This document shows, one piece after another, positions 17,968 to 26,649 of a DNA stretch of 64,000 nt (positions are counted from its first letter, which is position 1; each line of letters begins with the position of its first letter). A program made the translations under genes and the position numbers. The stretch is from positions 1-64,000 of the forward strand of contig JAWKRB010000029.1 of NCBI GenBank assembly GCA_041389885.1, read 5' to 3'. Origin of the DNA: JAWKRB01 sp041389885 (GTDB lineage: Bacteria; Myxococcota_A; Polyangia; Polyangiales; Ga0077539). The notes under the pieces were generated by a model. The model was not told where the DNA came from and did no database searches. It saw only the letters and a program-made list of their open reading frames with translations.

Positions 17968-18001
17968 GCCGCGGAGCGTGAGGTCGCCGACGCCCCGGGA
18001 A

Positions 18002-18017
18002 CACGAACGAATTCGTG
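18002..18017. promoter_or_regulatory. Candidate LysR operator in the divergent gap
   Basis: The 66-bp gap between the oxidoreductase start and the LysR start contains CACGAA (18002-18007), a 4-bp centre CGAA, and TTCGTG (18012-18017). It is a perfect 6-bp dyad in a comparatively AT-containing patch. LysR proteins typically bind such dyads between divergent genes and regulate both. No binding evidence exists; this is inferred from position and symmetry. Confidence 0.45.
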
Positions 18018-18033
18018 CGCCCGCTGTGCGAGA

Positions 18034-18909
18034 ATGCACCGGGTGCACTGGGACGATCTGCGCTACGCCCTGGCCGTCTCGCGGGCCCGCACGCTGAGCG
18101 GCGCCGCCGAGGCGCTGGGCGTGAGCCACACGACGGTCAGCCGCCGCCTCCGCGCCCTCGAGGCGAGGCTCGGCGTGCGCCTCTTCGACGCCACCCCCGA
18201 GGGCTTCTCGCCGACCGCCGCGGGCGAGGACCTCGTGGCCGTCGCCGCGCGCATGGAGGCCGACACGCTCGCCCTCGAGGGCCGCGTGCTCGGCCGCGAC
18301 GCGCGGATCGCCGGGGCCCTCCGGGTGTCTACAATGGAGCTCGTCTTCAGGGCGTTTCGGGGGTGCTTCACGTCGTTCGTCGCGCGGTACCCTGGCGTGG
18401 CGGTGACGGTCACGGCGAGCGACGACGAGGTCTCGCTCTCGCGCCGCGAGGCCGACGTGGTGCTGAGGCTCAACAACCAGCCCCCTCCGCAGCTCGTGGG
18501 GAGAAGGGTGGGGCGGATGCAGTTCGCCCCCTACGCCGCCCGCTCGCTCGTGGAGCGCGTCGGCGAAGACGCGCCCCTCGGCGCCTACCCCTGGATCCAC
18601 TGGGACGAGCGCCTCAACGCGGGTTGGCTCGACGCGTGGCTCGCGGAGCACGCGCCGGGCGCCTCGGTCGCGATGCGGGTCGACGTGAGCGCGGCGGCGA
18701 TGCACGAGCTCATCGCGGCGGGGGCGGGGGTGCAGTTTCTCGCGTGCGTCGAGGGAGACGCAGACCCGACGCTCGCGCGGGTCGGCCCCCTCGACCCCTT
18801 CGCGCGTCGAGACCTGTGGGTGCTTACGCTCCCCGAGCTCCGCGACGCGCCGCGAATCCGCGCCTTCACCGACCACATGGCCGAGCGCCTCCGCGCCGCG
18901 CTGGGCTGA
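18034..18909 (+). CDS. LysR-family transcriptional regulator
   Basis: 291 aa. The N-terminal winged helix-turn-helix is clear (about residues 5-64: WDDLRYALAVSRARTLSGAAE, then GVSHTTVSRRLRALEARLGVRLF). An effector-binding periplasmic-protein-like domain with two alpha/beta halves follows (about 90-291). The start ATG at 18034 gives the normal short leader of a LysR protein. It is divergent from the quinone oxidoreductase/DUF2306 pair with 66 bp between starts and a dyad there, so it probably activates or represses that pair in response to a small molecule and also regulates itself. The effector cannot be read from sequence. Confidence 0.94.
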   Translation: MHRVHWDDLRYALAVSRARTLSGAAEALGVSHTTVSRRLRALEARLGVRLFDATPEGFSPTAAGEDLVAVAARMEADTLALEGRVLGRDARIAGALRVSTMELVFRAFRGCFTSFVARYPGVAVTVTASDDEVSLSRREADVVLRLNNQPPPQLVGRRVGRMQFAPYAARSLVERVGEDAPLGAYPWIHWDERLNAGWLDAWLAEHAPGASVAMRVDVSAAAMHELIAAGAGVQFLACVEGDADPTLARVGPLDPFARRDLWVLTLPELRDAPRIRAFTDHMAERLRAALG

Positions 18910-18962
18910 GGGGGTCGACAGGGCCGCCCGGTCGAGTCCCCTCGGCGACGCGCTCCACGCCG

Positions 18963-18979
18963 CGCGGCGGCGCGCCGCG
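18963..18979. terminator. GC hairpin between convergent lysR and glnS
   Basis: CGCGGC (18963-18968), a 5-nt loop and GCCGCG (18974-18979) form a short GC hairpin in the 92-bp gap where the LysR gene and glnS converge. There is no T-run, so it is a weak terminator candidate. Confidence 0.25.
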
Positions 18980-19001
18980 AGGCCCGGCGGGGGCGACGCG
19001 C

Positions 19002-20720
19002 TCAGCCGCCCTTCGCGGCGATCTTCGCCCACGAGTCGGCGAGGGCGATGGTGCGGTTGAACACCCGCCGCGTCGGGCCGTGGTCGCGGGAGTCGGCGCA
19101 GAAGTATCCCAGGCGCTCGAACTGAAAGCGCGCGCCCGGCTCGACGTCGGCGAGGTGCGGCTCGGCCTTGCAGCCCGTCAGCAGCTCGAGGGAGCTCGGG
19201 TTGAGGTGCTGCAGGTGCGACCCGCCCTCCTCGACGTGCATGGGGTTCTCGACGGTGAACAGCCGGTCGTAGAGCCGCACGTCGACGTCGACGGCGTGGG
19301 TGGCGCTCACCCAGTGCAGGGTCGCCTTCACCTTGCGCCCGTCGGGGGCGTCGCCGCCGCGGGTCGCGGGGTCCCAGGTGCAGCGCAGGGCGGTGACGTG
19401 GCCGTCGGAGTCCTTCTCCACCGACTCGCACTTCAAGAAGCAGGCGTAGCGGAGGCGCACCTCGCGGCCGGGGGCGAGGCGAAAGTACTTCTTGGGCGGG
19501 TCTTCCATGAAGTCTTCGCGCTCGATCCAGAGCTCGCGGGTGAAGGGCACCTGCCGCGTGCCGAGCTCGGGCCGCTCGGGGTGCAGCGGCGCGTCGAAGA
19601 GCACCACCTCGCCCTCGGGCAGGTTCTCGACGATCACCTTCAGCGGGCGCAGCACGGTCATCACCCGCGGGCACCGCGCGTTGAGGTCCTCGCGCACGCT
19701 GTGCTCCAGCAGGGTGACGTCCACCACGCCGTCGCGCCGCGCCACGCCGATGCGGTCGCAGAACGCGCGGATCGCCTCGGGGGTGTATCCCCGGCGGCGG
19801 AGTCCCGCGAGGGTGGGCATGCGCGGGTCGTCCCAGCCCGACACGTGCTTCGCCTCGACGAGCTCCTGGAGCTTGCGCTTCGAGAGCACCGAGTACGAGA
19901 GGTTGAGCCGCGCGAACTCGATCTGCCGGGGAGGGTTCTCGACGCCGAGGGCCGCGAGGTACCACTCGTAGAGCGGGCGGTGGTTCTGAAACTCCAGCGT
20001 GCACACCGAGTGCGTCACGCCCTCGATCGCGTCGCTCTGCCCGTGGGCGTAGTCGTAGATCGGATAGATGCACCACGCGTCGCCGGTGCGGTGGTGCCGG
20101 GCGTGACGGATGCGGTACATCAGCGGGTCGCGGAGGTTGAGGTCCGTCGAGCGCATGTCGCCCTTCGCGCGGAGCACGTGCGCGCCGTCGGGGAATTCCC
20201 CCGCGCGCATCCGGCGAAAGAGGTCGAGGTTCTCGTCGACGCTGCGGCCGCGGTGCGGCGAGTCGACGCCGGGGTGGTGAAAGTCTCCGCGGTTCGCGCG
20301 GATCTCGTCGAGGGTCTGCGAGTCGACGTAGGCCTTGCCGTCGCGAATGAGCTGCTCGGCCCAGGCGTACAGGCGCTCGAAATAGTCTGAGGCGAAGTAG
20401 CAGCGCTCGCCCCAGTCGAAGCCGAGCCAGCGCACGTCGGTCTGGATCGACTCGACGTACTCGACCTCTTCGGTGGCGGGGTTGGTGTCGTCGAAGCGCA
20501 GGTTGCACACGCCGCCGTGGCGCTGCGCGAGGCCGAAGTTCAGGCAGATGCTCTTGGCGTGCCCGATGTGCAGGTAGCCGTTGGGCTCCGGGGGAAAGCG
20601 GGTCATCAGCGGGCGCGTGAGGCGGCCCTCGCGAAGGTCTTCGGCGACGATGTCGTCGACGAAGTTTCCCGGGCCGTCCGCGGCGCGCGCGTTCTCAGAG
20701 GCAGTCGTAGGGTCGCTCAT
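19002..20720 (-). CDS. glnS: Glutaminyl-tRNA synthetase
   Basis: 572 aa class I aminoacyl-tRNA synthetase that charges tRNA-Gln with glutamine in the cytosol using ATP. The HIGH motif is at 51-54 inside PNGYLHIGHAKS. The GlnS-specific RFDDTNP follows, and the KMSKS loop is VLSKRKL near residue 279. The C-terminal anticodon-binding beta-barrels contain the typical EREDFMEDPPKKYFRL and conserved SRDH regions. Length matches the bacterial family. The N-terminal 25 residues are an Ala/Asp-rich extension. It is a single-gene unit as far as can be seen, divergent from the RCC1 lipoprotein gene with 102 bp between starts. Direct glutaminylation implies this organism need not rely only on the GatCAB route for Gln. 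Confidence 0.97.
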   Translation of the reverse strand: MSDPTTASENARAADGPGNFVDDIVAEDLREGRLTRPLMTRFPPEPNGYLHIGHAKSICLNFGLAQRHGGVCNLRFDDTNPATEEVEYVESIQTDVRWLGFDWGERCYFASDYFERLYAWAEQLIRDGKAYVDSQTLDEIRANRGDFHHPGVDSPHRGRSVDENLDLFRRMRAGEFPDGAHVLRAKGDMRSTDLNLRDPLMYRIRHARHHRTGDAWCIYPIYDYAHGQSDAIEGVTHSVCTLEFQNHRPLYEWYLAALGVENPPRQIEFARLNLSYSVLSKRKLQELVEAKHVSGWDDPRMPTLAGLRRRGYTPEAIRAFCDRIGVARRDGVVDVTLLEHSVREDLNARCPRVMTVLRPLKVIVENLPEGEVVLFDAPLHPERPELGTRQVPFTRELWIEREDFMEDPPKKYFRLAPGREVRLRYACFLKCESVEKDSDGHVTALRCTWDPATRGGDAPDGRKVKATLHWVSATHAVDVDVRLYDRLFTVENPMHVEEGGSHLQHLNPSSLELLTGCKAEPHLADVEPGARFQFERLGYFCADSRDHGPTRRVFNRTIALADSWAKIAAKGG

Positions 20721-20822
20721 GGCAAGGCCGGGGAGGATACGGTCATGCGGGCCCCGCGACCATCGCCCCGCGCGGCAATTGCGAAGCCTTGATTCGGCCC
20801 GAAGAAGTGAGATCGTGCGCCC

Positions 20823-22481
20823 ATGGGCCGCAACCCGCTGAACGCCTGGGCGCTCGCGCTGTGCCTCGCCGTGGGGGGCTGCGCGCCCGCGGCGCTGGAC
20901 CTTCTCAGCCTCGACGCAAACGTGGGCGCGGACGCCCCCGCGCTCCCGGTCGACACGCCGTCGGCGCTCGACCTCAGCGCGCCGGACGTCGCGGTGCCCC
21001 TCGACGACGCGAGCCTCGAAGACGCGGTGACCGCGCCCGACGTGATCGACGCGGGGGGCCAGGACGCGGGCACCGCCGCAGGTCCGGACGTCGTCGCCGC
21101 GCCCGACGTGGTCGACGCGCCGGGCCCCGACGTGGTCGACGCGCCGGGCCCCGACGTGGTCGACGCGCCGGGCCCTGACGTGGTCGACGCGCCGGGCCCC
21201 GACGTGGTCGACGCGCCGGGCCCCGACGTGGTCGACGCGCCGGGCCCCGACGTGGTCGACGCGCCGGGCCCCGACGTGGTCGACGCGCCGGGCCCCGACG
21301 TGGTCGACGTCGCCTGCGGAGCAGGGCCCACGCGCTGCGGCGAGAGCTGCGTGAACACGGCGACGAGCGACGCTCACTGCGGCGCGTGCGGCCGTCTCTG
21401 CGCGGGCCGCTGCGTGGGAGGCGCGTGCCGCGCGGTGCCGATCGCCGTCGGCGCGGGGGGATCGCACACCTGCGTCGCGATGTCGGACAACACCGCGCGG
21501 TGCTGGGGGCAGGGCAATTGGGGAGAGCTGGGCGACGGGCGGAGCGTGAACAGCCTCCGCCCGGTCACGGTCTCGGTCGCGGGCTTGCGCGCGGTCTCCG
21601 CGGGCTCGCTGCACACCTGCGCCCGCCACTACGACGGCACCGCCCGCTGCTGGGGACGCAACGTCGAGGGGCAGCTGGGCGACGGCACGCTCCTGGGACG
21701 CGGCTCGCCCGTGGAGGTCGCGGGGCTCACGCTCGTGGACGAGATCGTCGCCGGGAACTCGCACTCCTGCGCGCGTCAGCGCACCGGCGCGGTGCTGTGC
21801 TGGGGCGACAACCGCGAGGGGGCCCTCGGCGACGGGACGAACGCTCGGCGCCTCGTGCCCACCCCCGTCGCCGGGCTGTTCATGGCGCGCTCCATCGCGG
21901 TGAGCGAGGGTCACTCCTGCGCGGCAGTCACCGATGGCAGCGTGCGCTGCTGGGGGAACAACAACGACACCCAGCTCGGCGACGGCACGAACGTCGACCG
22001 CTGGACCCACGTCGGCGTGCAGGGCGTCACCGACGCGACGGGCGTGGCCGCGGGCAGCCGGCACAGCTGCGCGGTGCGCGCGAACGGCAGCGTCTGGTGC
22101 TGGGGCAACAACGACAGCCGCCAGGTCGGCGACGGGAGCACCACCAGCCGCCGCCCGCCGTCGCAGGTCGGCGGGCTCTCCGACGCCGTGGCGATCACCG
22201 CGGGCGAGCTGCACACCTGCGCGCTGCGCCGCGACGGCGGCGTGAGCTGCTGGGGGAGCAACCGGTACTACCAGCTCGGCGACGGCACCACGATGACCCG
22301 CGGCGCCGCGGTGGCGGTGCCTGGCCTCGCGGGGGTGATCGCCGTGAGCGCGGGCCGCCGGCACACCTGCGCGGTTCGCGTCGACGGCGCGGTGCTGTGC
22401 TGGGGCAGCAACGACTTCGGGCAGCTCGGCGACGGCACCACGAGCTCGCGCACCGTGCCTGGCCCCACGGCGCCGCTCTGA
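20823..22481 (+). CDS. RCC1-repeat lipoprotein with PDVVDAPG stalk
   Basis: 552 aa. The lipoprotein signal ends at LAVGGC (Cys20). A long acidic, Pro/Val/Asp-rich stalk includes eight exact PDVVDAPG units and a partial ninth (about residues 94-162). One Cys-rich module follows (about 168-204: TRCGESCVN, HCGACGRLC), the same type as in the large Cys-rich lipoproteins at 41-51 kb. Seven RCC1-type propeller blades then follow, each with CWGxNxxxQLGDG and a HxC pair (HTCA or HSCA). RCC1-like propellers bind proteins or ligands; in myxobacteria many sit on the surface. The role is unknown; adhesion or recognition is inferred. It ends 4 bp from the convergent TPR gene. Confidence 0.92.
   Translation: MGRNPLNAWALALCLAVGGCAPAALDLLSLDANVGADAPALPVDTPSALDLSAPDVAVPLDDASLEDAVTAPDVIDAGGQDAGTAAGPDVVAAPDVVDAPGPDVVDAPGPDVVDAPGPDVVDAPGPDVVDAPGPDVVDAPGPDVVDAPGPDVVDAPGPDVVDVACGAGPTRCGESCVNTATSDAHCGACGRLCAGRCVGGACRAVPIAVGAGGSHTCVAMSDNTARCWGQGNWGELGDGRSVNSLRPVTVSVAGLRAVSAGSLHTCARHYDGTARCWGRNVEGQLGDGTLLGRGSPVEVAGLTLVDEIVAGNSHSCARQRTGAVLCWGDNREGALGDGTNARRLVPTPVAGLFMARSIAVSEGHSCAAVTDGSVRCWGNNNDTQLGDGTNVDRWTHVGVQGVTDATGVAAGSRHSCAVRANGSVWCWGNNDSRQVGDGSTTSRRPPSQVGGLSDAVAITAGELHTCALRRDGGVSCWGSNRYYQLGDGTTMTRGAAVAVPGLAGVIAVSAGRRHTCAVRVDGAVLCWGSNDFGQLGDGTTSSRTVPGPTAPL
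21105..21308 (+). repeat. Tandem 24-bp repeat, 8.5 copies, in frame
   Basis: Unit GACGTGGTCGACGCGCCGGG plus CCCC, repeated eight times without spacers and then half a unit. All copies are identical except for one silent C to T near 21176. It encodes the PDVVDAPG stalk of the RCC1 lipoprotein. Near-identity at the DNA level suggests recent expansion or ongoing slippage, so copy number may vary between strains. Confidence 0.95.
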
Positions 22482-22485
22482 CCGC

Positions 22486-23121
22486 TCAGCGCGCCGCCGC
22501 GGCGGAGAGCCCCGCGGTGGCGGTCGCGTCGTCGGGGCTCACCGCGAGCACCGCGCGAAAGGCCGCGGCGGCCTGGTCCCGGCGCCCGAGCCGGAGCTCG
22601 CACCAGCCGACGCCCGAGAGCATCTCGAGGTCGCCGGGGTAGCGCGCGAGCACGCCCTGGTACGCCGTGCGCGCGGCGTCGAAGCGCCCGAGGTTGTAGA
22701 GCGCCAGGGCGAGGCGCCGGCTCGCGAGGTAGTTGCCGGCGTCGACGCGCAGCACGTCCCTCGCGACGCGCTCCGCGTCTCGCCAGCGGCGCAGCGCGAG
22801 GAGCGGGAGCAGCTCGCCCACCCGCGGCTCGATGGCGCCGCGCGAGCTCGTCGCCGCCTGCTCGTAGGCCGTCACGGCGTCGTCGTAGCGACCGGATTGA
22901 TAGAGCAGCCACGCCCTGCGCAGCTCGTACAGGTAGCCCCGCGCGCCCTGCGCGCCGACGCCCTCCAGCGCCGCGAGGGCGCCGCGGGGGTCGCCCCGAG
23001 ACTCGAGGGCGTAGGAGCGCCGCCACGCGTCGGGGTTGGCCTCGGCGCGCGGCGCGGCGAGGGCCACCGCGAGGGCGAGGGCGAGGGCGAAGGGGCGAAG
23101 CTCAGGCGCGGGCTCGTTCAT
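22486..23121 (-). CDS. Secreted TPR protein, last gene of the PqqD/ATP-grasp operon
   Basis: 211 aa. After a short N-terminal stretch comes a hydrophobic signal-like segment (about residues 10-28, LALALAVALAAPRAEA), so it is probably exported. The rest is three or four TPR-like helix pairs (YLYELRRAWLLYQSGRYDDAV, YLASRRLALALYNLGRFDAA, MLSGVGWCELRLGRRDQAA). TPRs mediate protein-protein contacts. The start ATG at 23121 lies inside the end of the urea-transporter/M23 gene (20-bp overlap), which places it firmly in the same operon. It resembles the TPR half of the beta-barrel protein that heads the operon, so the two may form a cell-envelope complex; that is inference. It ends 4 bp from the convergent RCC1 gene. 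Confidence 0.85.
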   Translation of the reverse strand: MNEPAPELRPFALALALAVALAAPRAEANPDAWRRSYALESRGDPRGALAALEGVGAQGARGYLYELRRAWLLYQSGRYDDAVTAYEQAATSSRGAIEPRVGELLPLLALRRWRDAERVARDVLRVDAGNYLASRRLALALYNLGRFDAARTAYQGVLARYPGDLEMLSGVGWCELRLGRRDQAAAAFRAVLAVSPDDATATAGLSAAAAR

Positions 23122-25315
23122 GCATTCCTCCGTTCGGTGCGGTGTCGGTGTCGAGTAGGGAGCGGGGCGCCTCGGGCGCGAGCACGACGCGGCGCGCGCG
23201 GCCTCGGAGGGTGACGGTGACGCGCCCGAGCCCCCCTCGCGGACTCAGCGCGGCGGAGGTCTCGAGCCAGGGCGCGCCGTCGCGGTCGCGTCGGTCGGAG
23301 ACCCCCTCGACGACCACCGACGACCCCAGGCGTCGCGCGCGGTACGTCATCGCCAGCGTCGCCTCGCCGCCGAAGGGCGAGCTCAGGTCATACAGGGGCC
23401 GCCGCCACGCCGGGAGAAAGGGGCGCAGCGGGAGGCGGTCGCGCCAGGTGAGGCAGTCGTCGCCGTCGAAGGGCACGCGCGAGAGCGCCGCGCGCAGCAG
23501 GTGCAGCGCCGACGAGGGGGCGCCCGTGACGTCCAGCACGGTGAAGCCCGTCGACGACGTCTCGTAGTAGAGCGTCGCGTCGCAGCGCGCCGAGCGGATC
23601 CGCGGGCGGCCGAGGGGGTCGATGTCGGCGACGAGCGCCTCGGCCGGCGCGCCGTCGATCTGCGCGAGGGTCACGGCGCCGTGCTCGAAGCGGAGCGGCG
23701 CGGCGAGCTCGTCGTCGCGGTCGAGGCGGCGCACGACCTCGCCCTCCAGCGGCGTGCGTGACGCATAGAGCCTTGCGCTGCAATCAGTTAGCGCGACCAC
23801 GTCGTGCAGCGCGATGGGCAGCGTGGCGTCGCCGAGGGCGGCGGTCGCCTGGAGCTGCAGGTGCAGGTGCGGCGTCGCCGACCGGCCCGAATTGCCGCAG
23901 CTCCCGAGCACCTCGCCGGCGGCGACGGCCTGTCCTTCGACGACGGTGATCGACCCCGGCGCGAGGTGCGCGAGGCACGAGTAGACGCCGGGCGCGTGGT
24001 AGACGATCACGGCGTTGCCCCAGTTGTCGTCGAGGTTGACCTCGCCCACGGGGTTGTCGGCGACGCCGTCGATCACCCGCGCGACCACCCCCGCCGCGGG
24101 CGCGAGCACCGGGAGCTTGTAGCCGTAGAAATCGTCGAGGGTCGCGCCCTCGCCGCGAAAGGCTCGGCCCTCGCGCAGCGCCTCGAAGTCGAGGGCGTGG
24201 CGCCAGGGGCCCTGGTGGGTCACGCCGCCGTCGACGCCCTGGGTGCAGGTCCAGGCGCCGCGAAAGGGCGCGTGGAAGCGCAGCCCGGCGAGGGAGCCGA
24301 AGCGCTCGCGGCGCGCGCGAAAGTACGCGAGGTTCTGCTCGGGCGTGCCCGGCTCGAAGTCGATGGCGTGGGGGCGCCCGTCGGCCACGCGCTGGCGCAT
24401 CACGTACAGCACCAGCGGCACCGTGAGGTTGAAGGGCACGATGAGCAGCGGGAGCCCGAGGCGCTCGAAGCGCGCCGCCAGGCCCGCGCCCACCACGACG
24501 CTCAGCGCCGCGGCGCCGAGGCCCAGGAGGTACGACCACGCGCTCGGGATGAACCACGCCGTCGCGAGGGCGACGGCGACGAGCATCCCGTTGAGCCCGG
24601 CGGTCGCCGCGAGCCAGGGCGCGCAGACGTCGCCGACGAGCGCGCGGCACAGGGTGAACGCGAGGGCGAAGCCCGCGAGGGAGAGCGCGAGGGCGACGCG
24701 GCTGTGGAGCGCGAGGGCGACGAGCACCAGCGCCCCCGCGTCGAGGCGAGGCGCGCACAGGATCGCCCCGAGCGCGCGGAGCCACCCCGCGAGCACCCCC
24801 TCGGGGATCGCCCCCGCGAGGGCGTCGACGGGGGCCGCGGGGTGCGCCGCGCCGGGGGGAAAGGTCCCCATGGCGAGGTAGAAGGTCACGAGGAAGGGCA
24901 GGGTGAGCACGGGCAGGCCGTGGCCCACCCGCAGCGCGAGGTCGAGGGCCGACGCGGCGAGCACCGAGGCCGCCGCGGCGAGGGTGAGGAGCGCGAGGCT
25001 GGCCCAGGTGGCGGGCGCGAGGGCCGCCATCGCCAGGCCCACCATGAGCGCGTTGTACGAGAGCTGTCCGCTGCGGATCTGCTCGGGAGGGAGTCGCAGC
25101 GCGCGCGCCGTGGCGACGGAGACGCCCACGGCGAAGAGGCCCGCCGCGAGGGCGCGGGGCGCGGTGGCCGCCGCGGCGAGCAGGGCCGCGCCCACCGCGC
25201 GCTCGCGCGAGAAGAGCAGGCTCGCGGCGGAGCGCAGCGCGATGTCGCCGAGCTCCGCGAACGCGCCGAGGGGATGGGGCGCGGCGCGGGCCGAGGCGGC
25301 GGCGCTCAGAGCCAC
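23102..25315 (-). CDS. Urea-transporter-like membrane domain fused to M23 metallopeptidase domain
   Basis: 737 aa, GTG start at 25315, overlapping the decarboxylase stop by 10 bp. Residues about 15-325 are ten or so hydrophobic segments of the bacterial urea transporter (UT/SLC14) type, including the duplicated LPVLTLPFLVTFYL and LPLLIVPFNLTVPLVL strands. Residues about 365-490 are an M23 (LytM-like) peptidase domain with the metal ligands intact: HALDF supplies His and Asp, and HLHLQ gives the paired His. About 240 C-terminal residues of beta-rich sequence are unassigned. If the topology is as in UT proteins, the M23 part would face the periplasm, where such enzymes cut peptide crosslinks or glycine-rich peptides. 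The channel may carry an amine or urea-like product of the operon; substrate inferred. Confidence 0.88.
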   Translation of the reverse strand: MALSAAASARAAPHPLGAFAELGDIALRSAASLLFSRERAVGAALLAAAATAPRALAAGLFAVGVSVATARALRLPPEQIRSGQLSYNALMVGLAMAALAPATWASLALLTLAAAASVLAASALDLALRVGHGLPVLTLPFLVTFYLAMGTFPPGAAHPAAPVDALAGAIPEGVLAGWLRALGAILCAPRLDAGALVLVALALHSRVALALSLAGFALAFTLCRALVGDVCAPWLAATAGLNGMLVAVALATAWFIPSAWSYLLGLGAAALSVVVGAGLAARFERLGLPLLIVPFNLTVPLVLYVMRQRVADGRPHAIDFEPGTPEQNLAYFRARRERFGSLAGLRFHAPFRGAWTCTQGVDGGVTHQGPWRHALDFEALREGRAFRGEGATLDDFYGYKLPVLAPAAGVVARVIDGVADNPVGEVNLDDNWGNAVIVYHAPGVYSCLAHLAPGSITVVEGQAVAAGEVLGSCGNSGRSATPHLHLQLQATAALGDATLPIALHDVVALTDCSARLYASRTPLEGEVVRRLDRDDELAAPLRFEHGAVTLAQIDGAPAEALVADIDPLGRPRIRSARCDATLYYETSSTGFTVLDVTGAPSSALHLLRAALSRVPFDGDDCLTWRDRLPLRPFLPAWRRPLYDLSSPFGGEATLAMTYRARRLGSSVVVEGVSDRRDRDGAPWLETSAALSPRGGLGRVTVTLRGRARRVVLAPEAPRSLLDTDTAPNGGMHERARA

Positions 25316-26649
25316 GCGGGGGTCTCCTCGCAGGCGAGCAGGGTGGCGAGGTCCTCGCGGCGGCGGATGAGGCCGTGGCGCCCGTCGGGGGCGATCATCA
25401 CCACCGCGGGGCGGTAGGTGATGAACTGCATCCACTGGGTGACGTTGTAGGCGCCGACGTTGCGAAACACGACGCGGTCGCCGGTGCGCATCGAGGGGAA
25501 CGACACCGTGTCGCGCACGACGTCGATGTTCATGCACAGCGGGCCGTACATCACCGTGGGCTCGGAGGTCCCCCCGAAGGGCTGCGCCGGCACGACGTCG
25601 TGGTCGTACCAGAACGACGTGAAGAGCACGTTCACCCCCGCGTCGATGACCAGGCCCCGGCGGCCGTCGGGCATGCGCTTGTTGGCGAGCACCGTCGCGA
25701 TCATCGACCCCGCCTCGTCGACCAGGGCGCGCCCGGTCTCGAGCACGAGGGTGGGCTCGCGGTCGGCGGGGTACTCCAGCGCGGCGAGTCCCTCCGCGAT
25801 CGCCGCGGCGTAGCGGTCGAAGGGGGGAGACGCCTGCTCGCCGGGGAGGTACTGCGCCTTGAGCTTCGTGGGCGACGCGAAGCCCCCGCCGAAATCGAGG
25901 AACGACATCGTGAGCCCGTGGGCGCGGTGCAGCTCGTTGGCGAGCCCCGCGAGCTTGGCCGCCTGCTCCCGGTAGGCGCCGGGGTCGAGGATGAAGGTCC
26001 CGAGGTGGCAGTGCAGCCCGATGAGCTCCAGGCGCCCGCCGGTGGCGATGCGCGTCGCCGCGGTCTTCGCCTGGCCGTTCTCGAGGTTGAACCCGAAGCG
26101 GCTCCACGCGGGGATCGCCTCGACCGCGAGGTTCACCCGCACCGCGACCTTGGGCACGATGCCCAGCTCGCCCGCGACGCGCTCGAGGAGCGCGAGCTCG
26201 TCGAAGTTGTCGACGTGCACCACGGTGCCCTCGGGGAGCACCCGGCGCAGGGTGGCCTCGGTCTTGAGCGGCCCGTTGAGGTGAATGCGCTCGCCGGGGA
26301 CGCCCAGGTGCCGCGCCTTCTCCCACTCGAACTCGCTCACCACCTCCGACCACGCGCCCTCGCGGTGGAACACCTTGCAGATCGCGTCGAGGTAGTTGGT
26401 CTTGTACGACCACGCGATGCGCACCTTCGAGAAGCGCCGCGCGAAGGCGTCGCGCAGCTCGCGGTAGCGCGCCACCAGGGTCTTCTCGGAGAACACGAAG
26501 AGCGGCGAGCCGTAGGTCTCGAGGAGGGTCTGCACCGAGACCCCGTCGATGTGCGTCTGCGGCTGCATCGCCTGCACGCGGGAGAACTTGTTCATCATCC
26601 CGGTCTGGTGGCGGGCGATGACCGGGCGGTCGTAGAGGGGTCTGCTCAC
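25306..26649 (-). CDS. Fold-type III PLP-dependent decarboxylase (LysA/ornithine/arginine group)
   Basis: 447 aa, GTG start at 26649 whose GTGA overlaps the ATP-grasp stop. It is an alanine-racemase-like barrel decarboxylase. PLP lysine is K83 in AWSYKTN; HCHLGT, FLDFGGGFASP and ETGRALVDEAG are the usual phosphate- and substrate-binding motifs, and the C-terminal beta domain has the active-site Cys in YGPLCMNID. The family decarboxylates diaminopimelate, lysine, ornithine, arginine or carboxy-spermidine-like substrates. The usual LysA CESGD motif reads CMNID, so its substrate is probably not plain diaminopimelate. The first 30 residues form an extra N-terminal extension. Gene order (PqqD-like, ATP-grasp, this, transporter-peptidase) suggests it acts on a ligase product or makes the amine that is ligated. 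Confidence 0.92.
   Translation of the reverse strand: MSRPLYDRPVIARHQTGMMNKFSRVQAMQPQTHIDGVSVQTLLETYGSPLFVFSEKTLVARYRELRDAFARRFSKVRIAWSYKTNYLDAICKVFHREGAWSEVVSEFEWEKARHLGVPGERIHLNGPLKTEATLRRVLPEGTVVHVDNFDELALLERVAGELGIVPKVAVRVNLAVEAIPAWSRFGFNLENGQAKTAATRIATGGRLELIGLHCHLGTFILDPGAYREQAAKLAGLANELHRAHGLTMSFLDFGGGFASPTKLKAQYLPGEQASPPFDRYAAAIAEGLAALEYPADREPTLVLETGRALVDEAGSMIATVLANKRMPDGRRGLVIDAGVNVLFTSFWYDHDVVPAQPFGGTSEPTVMYGPLCMNIDVVRDTVSFPSMRTGDRVVFRNVGAYNVTQWMQFITYRPAVVMIAPDGRHGLIRRREDLATLLACEETPAWL

Noticed and set aside
21105..21308. CRISPR array
   Set aside because: The repeats are contiguous, with no spacers, and lie in frame inside a coding gene.
20721..22364. Extension of the glnS frame to the right
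   Set aside because: It reads antisense through the RCC1 lipoprotein gene; the GlnS family start lies at 20720.
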